64,000 bases of DNA from Perilla frutescens (Eukaryota > Streptophyta > Magnoliopsida > Lamiales > Lamiaceae), in the NCBI GenBank assembly GCA_026008535.1, contig BRKX01000002.1, positions 60,695,170 through 60,759,169 on the forward strand, given 5' to 3'. The translations under genes and the position numbers were made by a program. Under the pieces are notes generated by a model, which was given only the letters and a program-made list of their open reading frames with translations, had not been told where the DNA came from and searched no databases. Of the stretch, positions 24,008 through 35,814 are shown one piece after another (position 1 is the first letter of the stretch; each line of letters starts with the position of its first letter).

Positions 24008-24617
24008 TGAAGAAACCGAACTCTCGGTTCTGACAGAGTTGTGATCAAAGTTGTATCTAAAGTTGAGACAACTTTGAACATGCAGCGGAATATAGTAACA
24101 AACAATGGATTGGAAAATTTCACAAGATTATATTTCTATAATCTCGCAAAGTGCCTCAGGGCGAAATATTCACTATATGAATTTGTGAATTTACAAAAAC
24201 ACTACAAGTAAACTCTTACTAAACTTAAGACACTTTATCTCTTCCTTCACAGAAGGTCGTGACTAAAGTTGTCCTAACTAACACTTGTAGGAAAAACTAA
24301 TATCTCTATAAATAGATCTGATATATATCTCTGGATTCGTATCTAGCTCTATACAAATGATTCCTATTTATACAAAACTAATTACTTGGTCTCTACTCCA
24401 AATAGCAACTTGATCTCTCCATGATCTTCTCTCCTTGACTTACGCCGCACACCCACAATTTTCGCAACAAACAATATCTTGACTCCATCATCCCTTGACA
24501 TAGTCAACCACAACAGATTGCCCTGAAATATCTCAACAAAAAAATACTTCCTGCACAATTAATAAAGAAAGACAAAACAAACAATATATCCAAAATATGA
24601 ACCAAACGGTTTCAACA
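24008..24617 (-). repeat. 5' LTR of the copia element
   Basis: Seen: the partner of 15632-16241. On minus it begins TGTTGAAACCG and ends TTTCTTCA. A possible TATA-type stretch TATAAATAGGAATC (minus, near 24360) may be its promoter; this is an inference from position and composition. Confidence 0.95.
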
Positions 24618-24622
24618 GTTGA

Positions 24623-24780
24623 TTTAGGAATATGGTAATAATCGAGGAGAATGAATGAAAGGGGTGCCCCTTTGATTAATTCTTATTCCTTTATACCATG
24701 CATAATGAATGATATTGAATCTTCTCTCATTCCATTACTCATCAGTCATCACTAATACTCTATACCAATCACCCCTAAAT
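24623..24780. other. left flank of the beta-glucosidase gene, no feature beyond the SINE
   Basis: AT-rich sequence between the copia target duplication and the SINE. It may be part of the gene's upstream region. No core promoter element could be assigned with confidence. Confidence 0.4.
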
Positions 24781-24787
24781 AACTTAT

Positions 24788-24917
24788 AGTTCCGGTGGGA
24801 ATGATATAGTGGTGGAGTGAGGTTGCTTAGAGACCAAAGGTCACGGATTCGAATCTCCTCAATACCACTAGGTCGGGTGTGTGAGTTAAAAAATAAATAA
24901 ATAAATAAAAATTAAAA
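24788..24917 (+). mobile_element. tRNA-derived SINE upstream of the beta-glucosidase gene
   Basis: Seen: an A-box-like stretch TAGTGGTGGAGTGAG and a B-box GGATTCGAATC, spaced as in tRNA-derived SINEs, then a T-rich body and a tail of AAATA units. It is flanked by a perfect 7-bp duplication AACTTAT (24781-24787 and 24918-24924). It lies about 180 bp before the beta-glucosidase start codon, so it may sit in or near its promoter. Confidence 0.8.
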
Positions 24918-25099
24918 AACTTATGTATAATAAAATAGAATAAAAATCCTAATAGAAGCCCTTATAAATTATCAAAGCCTAACCCTATATTACTTTCATG
25001 TCCATTCAGCGTCCTTTTAATTACCTTTTCTTTGATTTGATTGAAACTTCATTTTTATATCAACAAATATTGAAAGAATCGATCTCCTGCGCCTTTGTT

Positions 25100-28000
25100 A
25101 TGGATCTTCCATTATTTTCTCTCATCAACTATTCTAAACTTGAATTATGCTTTTCTCTAACTTTATTTCTGTCAGTTGGCTTGATAATTACAAGCTCGAC
25201 CGTGCTCAAGAGAAGTTCATACTCTTCAATATTTCCTGAAAACTTCCTTTTCGGAACTGCATCCTCTTCATACCAAGTATATATATATATACTAATACAC
25301 ATGATCTTTTTGCAGATGTACTAATTAGGTTATATTTATGTTAGGAACGAAGGATTTGAGATTAGTGGGAAAATAGTACTCGGAAATGATATATATATAT
25401 ATATATATATGGATTTCAAATCTTTCGAGTTTCGTTCCAACAATGTTAATATGTATAATCACCAGCCATATATATGTTCTCTTCTTTTTTTTATTTGTTT
25501 CAATGTTCCTTGTGTTTTTCTTCTACAGTATGAAGGAGCTGCATTGGCAGATGGGAAAGGCCTCAGTAACTGGGATGTTTTTACCCACGGCAGTGGTAAA
25601 TTTCTAACACTTAGCTTCATGCACACCGATGCCAGTACAGTCCTTTCCATGAAACAGCAAAATTAAATGTCTGAATTTGTGTTGGCCTAGCTAGGTAACA
25701 TCTTGGATGGGAGTAATGGAGACATTGCCGTCGACCATTACCATCTTTATCTGGTAAGTTTATGCTTGCGTGCGTGCGTGTACATGTTTGTGTGTGAAAG
25801 AGAGTGAGACACATATATACACATTCGTAGACGTTAGATCTATGGTTTCCTTGATGTTCTTCATCAATATTTGATCCATGTGTTAATACGATCATTTACT
25901 GTAGAGATTAATCTTGTGTTAATCTTGATCATGAGCTGGAGGATTAAATGACAGGAGATCTCTGTGCTAAGAGTTCATATATGATATTCTAGAACTCCAC
26001 TTAATTATATCTCCTGATCACTTTGCTTTAATAGATATGCTACATATGTAATTTTCATCTCAAATATAAAGTTGGTTCAAACCCTAATTATATGAGCATA
26101 TGAGATTCTTTGGCACCATTAAACCGCATATATTGCATCTTTTATTCCCGGCGGCCGCTTGATTTATACACACGCTTAGTGGTTTAATTTGATCATTGTT
26201 GATGACATCATAATTTACACCTCCCATATATTAATATTAAAGCTAATATATAAGATAGAGATAAAAGTGCAGTTGAAAAAATATTCCAACTGATCACTAA
26301 TTATGAATCATTATCAGTTTGCCCTTATTTGACTACCTGTTGGCCCAACTTTCTTATTTTTAGGGGTCCTGATTTACATGTTTTCATTCTACATATACAC
26401 GTTACGACATTTTTTTTCGAGGATAATCAGCGGTCGCTATCGTGGTGCGCACTGGGTAAACCCCGCTCCTATGTAATAGTCTACAAACTAACATAGGGGA
26501 GGTAAACCACACTTGGCAGGCCAGGTGTTATAGGCTCACACCTAGTGGTGTTGGTGGTGTGTCGAACTTGAGACATTTGACCTCAAGAAACACAACTCTA
26601 CCACCAGGTATTGGTGGTGGGTCGAACTTGAGATTTTGACCTCAAGAAACACTACTCCACCACCGGGCCATCCCAAGGGGACAGCTAAGACATTACTTTT
26701 TTTTTTATGTCGAGGGTAACTCCCAGCCGCTACCGTGGTGCACACTGAGTAAACTCCGTTTACTTTAGAGATAGATAAATTAGATAACTTAAATTGATAA
26801 AAAAAAAAAAATACTCTAATTCACCATATATTTTGTTAGATTGAATGATTTTATGCTTTTAGATCATGTAATCAATTAAATATTCAATCGAATTCATTGT
26901 CAATCTAATACATTTAACCAATCACTCAAAGCAACGTTGTGTTATTTTTCTTGATTTTTCAATCTTTTCTTCCCTTGAAAGTGATACTACGAGGGTTTAG
27001 AGTTATATATATGGTCCATCCCCCATCCACCCACGCGCCTCCCCACCCCACCCGACAAATAATAAATGAAATCCAATTGTCTTAAGCTTTTGAGAAATTA
27101 TATAAATGAGTCGCCTAGAGATAATTTGTGGATTAATTGCCCTAAAAATCATGAATTTTGGACATGGTTGAAAATTTAACACGGATTTTAAAAATAAGTA
27201 ATTAAAACATCAATTTTTTAACTTGGGTGTTAAAACATCTCTAATTTTTTGTAAAATAAATTGACCTTCAATTCAACTGCTAAGTTGTTCGTCTTTTCAA
27301 ACCCATCATGATCTAGCCATCAATTTTTTAAAAAAGCGGTTGGTGCAGTCGAATTTTACAATCCTCAATTTTTTTTTCCATTGACGAGAGTGTGAAATTC
27401 AACCACTTTGACGTCCTTTTTTCAAAAATTGATGGTCGTGTCATGACGGGCTCGAAGAGACGATCAAATTTTTAATTGAATTATAGGTCAATTTGTTTTA
27501 AACTTATATTAAAAATTGATATTTTAATTGTCTATTTATAAAATTCATGTTAAATTTATAACTATACTCAAAATTTATTATTATTTTAACCCATATTTTA
27601 TTAATGTTTTATGTAGGACCCTGACCTCTTAATCCTGCAATTCAATGGCCACACAAGAAAAGTGACCTCAATCACGTCTCAATTCTTGTAAAAAAAATAT
27701 ATTATAAGTTGGTATTTTATTTGATTGATATTCAATAATGCACAAGAATATATAATATATATGAATTTTGAATGGGCCAGGTGTACTATAATGAAGAAGG
27801 CCCCATGCATGCGCGCTATACTGTAGAGTAAAAGACTTAAAGTGGTCTCAAAAAATAAAAATAAAATAAAATAAAAAATAAAAAGTGGTGGATGATAGAA
27901 TCGAGTGGCAAATATATAACAACGAACTTTATTTTTATGGAATCGCCCCACAAAAGTTTTAATTCCCGATCCAATTTAGCACGTGCCTGAAAACATCACT

Positions 28001-30320
28001 CTCTAAGTGTGCAACCTGTTCTAGATAGGGATTGACAGTGGGTAGGGTATGGGCAGAGTACTACGGTACTCTTTTTCATACTCGCGTTTTGAAAAAAATA
28101 CTCGTACCCGACTCAATACCCGTTAAATATTAACTTTTATATCCGTCCTCGTACCTTTGGGTACTTAACTATCCATACTCGTACCCGTTACCCGTATTTT
28201 AACTTTTTTTTATGCGATTCACGAGAAATATTTTATATTATTTAATAAATTTTAAAATATTTTTATAAGTTACAATAAAAAAATCGTAGTTAAATACACA
28301 CACACACACACATATATATATATATTATGTGTATACTTTAAATATATGAAAAATATATTGTAAACGATATGTGATTCATATACATGATGGAGTAAAATAA
28401 CTATTTATTTTTAAAAAGAGATAAAAAAAAGATTAAATTATGTTTATCAATTCTCACTTTTTTATTATAGATTATTTCTATATAATATGTTTGTGCATAT
28501 ATAATAAATAAATATTTTTTAATGTTCATATATTGATGAACATCTCATAGTGATATAAAATTAATAATATCTTTTCTCATAAATTTAATGACATTTTTCT
28601 ATAATCATTCAAACATACTTATATTTGATTTGTTTTTATCGTTTTCGTTTTAAAATAAATATTATTTTAAGTAAGATGTAATCTTTATTAGAATTTATTT
28701 ACCAAGTTTACAATGTGTGTGTGTGTGTGAATAAATAACATAAGTTACAAATTAATATTTCAATTAGTCCAAATTTTATTCGTGTTCAATTATCATTTTA
28801 GTTCTGATAAGGGTCATATTTTAAAAATAAAATATATAAACATACAAATTTTTTTATCACAAACTATTTATTGAATATTTATTTAGAAATTATTATTTGT
28901 ATTAAATAATTCAAAACTATGATCAAATAATTTATAATTTTAAAAATATTGATTAAAACTAAATCATAATTCAATTAAAATATAATACAAAGACCCTTCA
29001 TTAAAATGCAACATTTCATAAAAAAACTACAAACATAATAATGTCATGAAATTTTTTAAAAATAATATCATATCACAATATAATTCAATACATACAATGT
29101 AATAATATATATATGTGTGTGGGGGGCGGGTTGGGTACTAAGGTACCCGTACCCGCACCCTTCAAAATTTGCGGGTAATTACCCGTACCTGTGCCCATAT
29201 CCATTATGTGGATAATTACCCTATCCATCGTAGGTAACTTTTACGGGTACTTATATGGTCCGGTACGTATCCATTGTCATCCCTAGTTCTAGAGTTATCT
29301 CCAATTAATGGGCACCACCCTTTAATTTAATCTACACCATTTTCGGTTAATTATAAAAAAAAATGGGAAGGCGTGGGGGAGGATCATCTTAGGAAGGGAG
29401 TGAGTGTCATATGGCATATGATTTCTCTTTTAGTATTAGTATGCCGATTCAAGATGCAGGTTTATACACAAGTTATATTCTCAAAAATTTCATAAATAGA
29501 ACATATTTCATTTATTCGATAAAAGAATTTAATACAGCGGAGGATAATAAAATAAATACAGTACCTTTGACCATTACCTATCTCCACATTATTGTCCGAA
29601 CTTCATAAACATGATAAATATAATAGCTTTGAGTTGAATATTATTAACTCAGTAGGTTACTGTATTTATCCAGATTATACATAATATGAATAATCAATAC
29701 ATAGCATCAGGTACCATTTTCCTGCGGCCAGTAGGTCGATCATACAACTCGTAAGTTGAGTAACTTTTCCTGCAGCCCATATCGAACATATAATTTCCAC
29801 GTATAAACTGTACAAAATGCATATATAATGAGGATAAATGAATTATTCACGAAATAATTCACGTTGGATTAACCACCTTTGATTTTGAACTATAAAACTT
29901 GACTGAAAACAAACTTAGTTAGGTCCGTGCGCGCGGTCTTAAGATAAATATATTTTAATTACTTGAGATCAGAAGCTTGTTGTGATGAAATGAGGTCTAG
30001 AATCCCCCTTTTATACATAATTATTGAAAGTAAAAATAGAACCTCTCAAATCAGAGGATGATTGATTTGATTAAAATTTGATTGAGGTGTAATTTCACTA
30101 ATTTGGTTGAAGATTTAAACTGTACGTGATGTGCAACAAATCTACATTTAATTGATTTCTCCAACATGAAGATGGTTATTTTATTTTAAATATTATTTTC
30201 ACTGTATTAAATTTTTTTATTGAATAAATAAGATATTTTCTATTTATGAATTTCCGAAAATTTTTGAAAAATTATAGATACTAGTACACTCAAGTTACAA
30301 CCACAATAATGGAATTGAAA

Positions 30321-30394
<74 letters not shown>

Positions 30395-31519
30395 GTGGGG
30401 TTATATAAAAATAACCCCTTGTGTGAGAAATGAGAACACATCTCACACCACACATCCATCAAAAATCAAAAGTCCAGATTTGCTGAAAAAGGCGGTGACA
30501 ATTCTGTAATATCTGAAAATTTTTTCGCGCGGGGGTATTAACGTAATTTGATAATTCTTATAAAAATCACGGAGGATTTGATAACAGATCGTCATGCTAA
30601 CAAAGTATTATCATCATGCTAACGAAGTATTATCATCATGTTAACGAAGCATTATAGTTATGATAATTCAAGTTTTCAAATATTAGCGAAAAAATATTCT
30701 AAATATTAATTATAAACCTAATTTGATTTAACAAATCCTAATTAAATGGAAAAAAATCATAATTGGATGAAATAAACCTAATTAGATGAAATAAACATTG
30801 ATTGGATGTGGTAAACCCTAAATGAGTCGGAACAAATCATAACAATAATATATTTGTACTACATTAGTATTATGGTTTTGCTTCGTCAGCATTGCGAATA
30901 CACTATGTTAGCATATGACAATACTCTGTCAACATACTTTATAAACCATAATTGGATGGGATAAACCATAATAATCAATTAAGAATTATAAACAAAAAAT
31001 TAAATTTTAAAAAAATAATGATAATTAGATTGAATAAACCATAATCGAGGTTAAATAAACCATAATTGAGATTTAATAAACCCTAATAAATTTATACTAC
31101 GCTACCATTATGATAATTCTTTGTTAGCACAACGAATACATTATGTTAGCATATGACAAATGCTTCGTTAGCATACATTATCATATGTTATCATAATGCT
31201 GACGAAGAATTATTATATGCTAACGAAAGCATTTACAATCTGGGCACGCGTAAAAAAATTTCTTTTTTATTTTTCGTTCATATTTTTTCATCTAAACATA
31301 GTCTTTCGACATCTTAAATGAAAGAGCATGAAGAGAGCTTTAATTTAATATATTTTTTGTGTACATTGGATTAAAATTGAGCAAGTTATGGTCAGTTAAA
31401 GTTTTTTAGATTTTTTTTAATTGCTGACATCATCATTTTTAATAGGTTTAGACGAAAATAGCCCTCTTTCCTTTATTTTTTGCCCTCACACCAACAAAGT
31501 GTTCTCATATGATCCATAT

Positions 31520-31554
<35 letters not shown>

Positions 31555-33349
31555 GTAGGGTTATATAAAAACAATCTCTTATGTAAGAAATGAGAACACA
31601 TCTCACACAACACATCCATCAAAAGCCAATGGTCCAGATTTGCTGAAAAAGGCGGTGGCAATTCTGTAATATTTGAAAAAAAAATCGCGCGAGGGTATTA
31701 ACGTAATTTGATAATTCTTATAAAAATCGCGGAGGATTTGATAACAGATCGTTATGCTAACGAAGTATTATCATCATACTAATGAACCATTATAGTTATG
31801 CTAATTAAAGTTTTAGCGAAAAATATTCTAAATATTAATTATAAACCTAATTTGATTTAATAAACCCTAATTAAATGGAAAAATCATAATTGGATGAAAT
31901 AAACCTAATTAGATGAAATAAACATTGATTGGATGTGGTAAACCCTAAATGAGTTGGAACAAATCATAATAATAATAATATATTTGTACTACGTTAGCAT
32001 TATGGTGTTGCTTCGTGAGCATTGCGAATACACTATGTTAGCATATGTCAATACTCTGTCAACATACAGTAAAACCTCTATATAAGAATACTCTATATAA
32101 GAATAACTTCTTTGTAGTAATAAAAAATTGTGGTCTCAAATCGGGACCAGTTATAAATAAGAATAACCTCTACATTGTAATATTCCGATATTTTTTAGGA
32201 CCTTCTTTAAGAAATTCACCTTCGTATAGTAATAAAGTGATATTAAATTATATATATATATATATATATTTAAATATCTATATAAAATGTCTAGAACTAT
32301 TTTAACTACATATGTTATATTAAACTTAAGATTGTATGAAATACTTATCTAAAGTTATTTGTGGCAGTACTTTAATTTTTTTGGGTTAATATCACACCCT
32401 TTAACTTGCACGTTATAAGTAATTAGTCAATACGATCACTTTCTTGTTGAATCTAAAACATTATATTTACATCTTGTCCAACATGTTTGAAACTTATTGA
32501 CAAAATACTTTTTTCTATTTCTACACTATCATTCTCTAGATTATCACCATGCACATCTTTCGTGATTATCATGTATGATGTATTCTTCGGTTAGCTTTCG
32601 TGATTATCATATATGATGTATTCTTTGGTTAGAGCACATGAATGAATCTTATATACATTTTAAATTCATGTTTTTAAATCTGAATGGGCATTTCCAAGTG
32701 TTGTATAATATATATATATATATATATTAAATAATGGTTTTTATATGTAAACTCTATATAAGAATAACCTCTCTATAGTAATATTTTTCTCTAGTCTCAA
32801 CGATATTACTGTATAGAGATTTTACTGTACTTTATAAACCATAATTGGATGGGATAAACCATAATAATCAATTAAGAACTATAAACAAAAAATTAAAATT
32901 TAAAAAAATAATGATAATTAGATGGAATAAACCACAATCGAGATTAAATAAACCATACTTGAAATTTAATAAACCCTAATAAATTTAACCTACGCTAGCA
33001 TTATGATAATTCTTTGTTAGCACAACGAATACATTATGTTTGCATATGACAAATGTTTCGTTAGCATACATTATCATATGTTATCATAATGCTGATGAAG
33101 AATTATCACATGCTAACGAAAGCATTTACAATCTGGGCTAACGAAATTTAACACATACATACATACATACATACATAATAATTCTCATATATATATATAT
33201 ATATAACTCGCTAATAAGTAAGATAATTATTAAATACGTACGGTAAAAAAGAACACCTTAACATGGGCGGTCAATTTCAAATATATACCAAACACGGTTA
33301 AGGTCTCAACTCTCAACGCTTGCTCATGACTTTGTCAATAGTCAATACG

Positions 33350-33393
<44 letters not shown>

Positions 33394-33956
33394 GTTACTA
33401 CTACAATAGCAGAAAATTCAGGTGGGCGGCCTGCGGCATTGCGCATTGTAAACTCTTGTTATTTGCTAATTTATAATTATTAGTGTATTTTGTATGAGGT
33501 GGTCGTAATTTTATTCTGAAAAAATTAACAGGAGGATATTGATCTCATGGAGAATCTTGGTGTGAACAGCTTTAGGTTTTCCATATCATGGGCAAGGATT
33601 CTTCCCAGTAAGTGCGATATTAATTTCTTCATTTTTCTTTACTATGATTTTATTTTATTCCCTCTCTCCTCCTTTTTCGCGGAGTTCAATTTATATGCTT
33701 TATTTTTAATGACAGGCTAATGTTTTATTTTTTGTTTTCAGAGGGGAGATTTGGAAATGTGAATATGGCGGGGATTGATCATTACAACAAAGTGATTGAT
33801 GCACTTGTCCTCAAAGGTTACGTCTTCGAATAAATCAAACTATATATTAACACATTTCAAATATTAAACATTTATATCTTATTTTGCATGTGCTTTTATA
33901 TTACATTAATGCACACTACATATATAACAACGTACAACAATATACTCGTATACCTA

Positions 33957-33994
<38 letters not shown>

Positions 33995-34521
33995 TGCAAT
34001 ATTCAGGATTTTTTATTTTTGAGGATGATAAAATATTCAGACTTGACTTGTGTAACTTGACTCGTCATTAATTATAATTACAAATTATAATAAAAAAAAG
34101 TGGTAACAATATAGAAGGTTGCATATAAATTATAACTATCTCATCGGGAACATGTCCTCAATCGGATGGACATCCATGTGTAAAAAAATATCTTTTAGAT
34201 TCTAGACTCATCATTCTCACCCAGTCCAATTAATTAAAAAAAAAAACTTCATCAACAACAACAACTAACTCCTATTGATTTGCCATAACTTATCCTATCT
34301 ATATTTTCTCGTTGACTTTTTCATTCTACGTGTGTAGAATTTTTATTTTTTTATTTTTGGATGGAGGAGATCAACAAAGTCTGAATTAACCTTAGACCAT
34401 ACTCTTTAATATTTGTTTAGAGAGAATTGAAGAATTGTGAAATTTGAACCTTAAAACATTAATTTTATCAACGGGGTGAGATATATGTCTCACTCTTATG
34501 TTCCACTATCAAATAAAAATT

Positions 34522-34564
<43 letters not shown>

Positions 34565-35780
34565 TAGTCTATGAATAAAATTAGTATAATTAATATAATA
34601 TAATCAATCCAAATTAACATTTTATTGCTAAGGATTGCACATGGATTTTAAAAAATTATATATACCCATGCATGAAATAATCAATAGTTAGCTAACCTTA
34701 ATTAAATGAATGTATGTTTTTTACTTAAATTTTCAAAAGAAGTTGTTTGAGGTTAGTTGATTGAGCTGAGAGAATATATATAAATATTGTTATTCATGCA
34801 GTGATGAAATGAATTAGTGGTCTGCATGCAGGGATCCAACCCTTTGTTACATTGGTTCACTATGATATCCCCCAAGAACTCGAAGAAAGATACGGTAGCT
34901 GGCTAAGTCCAAAAATAAGGTACTGCGTATATATATGTATATGATTTTTAAAATTAAAGTGAAATTAGTTGATTAATTAAGATTTATATGTAAAATGCAT
35001 ATAAAAGTGAATTGAAATGCAGGAATGACTTCGAGCAGTATGCAGAGGTATGCTTCAAGTATTTCGGGGATCGAGTGAAATACTGGGCAACCTTGAACGA
35101 GCCTAATGTTATGGCAATTAGAGGTTATAGATCCGGGATTTACCCTCCTTCTCACTCCTCCAACTCAGAGGAAGACACTCTCCCTCTCCTTGCAGCACAC
35201 AATATGATTTTATCCCATGCTGCTGCGGTCCACACTTACCGAACTAAATATCAGGTACCTATATACTTATTAATTATATATATAGATCAATTGGAATTGG
35301 ATGATGATTCATTCATTCATTCATAATTAGCAACAACAAGGGGGCAGTGTTGGAATCGTCATCAACGCTGTTTGGTACGAACCCTTCAGCAACTCTACGG
35401 AGGATAAGTTGGCAGCCGAGAGAGCTCTATCTTTCTATATGAACTGGTAATACTAATTAATTAAGGTATATATTCAATAATATTATTTAATTAATTAAAT
35501 ATTGATGGATCAGGTTTTTGGACCCTATAATATTTGGAGAATATCCAGAGGAAATGCGTGACCTGGTAGGGTCAATGTTGCCTGTATTTTCAGAGAAAGA
35601 TGTTGAGAACATGATAAATGATGAGTTGGACTTTATTGGCATAAATCACTACACTAGTTTCTACAGCAAAGACTGCATATATTCTGAGTGTGAATCTGGA
35701 GCCCCGGGAGTGTCCAGATCTGAGGGATGCAGTCTGCGTACCGCCATAAGAGATGGCCAGCTTATTGGTCAACCTGTAAG

Positions 35781-35814
<34 letters not shown>

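Larger units (their letters stand above)
15632..24617 (-). mobile_element. complete Sirevirus-like Ty1/copia LTR retrotransposon with env-like ORF
   Basis: Seen: two 610-bp direct LTRs (15632-16241, 24008-24617) are flanked by a perfect 5-bp target duplication GTTGA (15627-15631, 24618-24622). On minus the order is LTR, PBS, gag, protease, integrase, RT, RNase H, an env-like ORF, PPT and LTR. Protease-IN-RT-RH order is the Ty1/copia signature. The two CCHC knuckles and the extra ORF after pol match the Sirevirus (SIRE/Maximus) lineage. A hand count gives about 14 differences between LTRs (about 2.3%), so it is a fairly recent insertion. Stops and frameshifts in gag, pol and the third ORF make it non-autonomous now. 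Confidence 0.93.
25754..33531 (+). other. intron 3 of the beta-glucosidase gene, transposon-filled
   Basis: Seen: donor GTAAGT after LYL and acceptor AACAG before EDIDLMEN, both in frame. In order it holds a two-headed SINE and a SINE fragment, a foldback element, an hAT element, TIR-like elements C and D, and an Emigrant-like insertion. The stretches 25754-26400, 26765-27130, 27595-28017 and 29294-30320 show no recognised element or gene. Confidence 0.85.

Noticed and set aside
24598..24623. Functional read-through from the copia LTR into the beta-glucosidase gene
   Set aside because: The element is on the opposite strand and nothing in the sequence shows a promoter directed to the gene.
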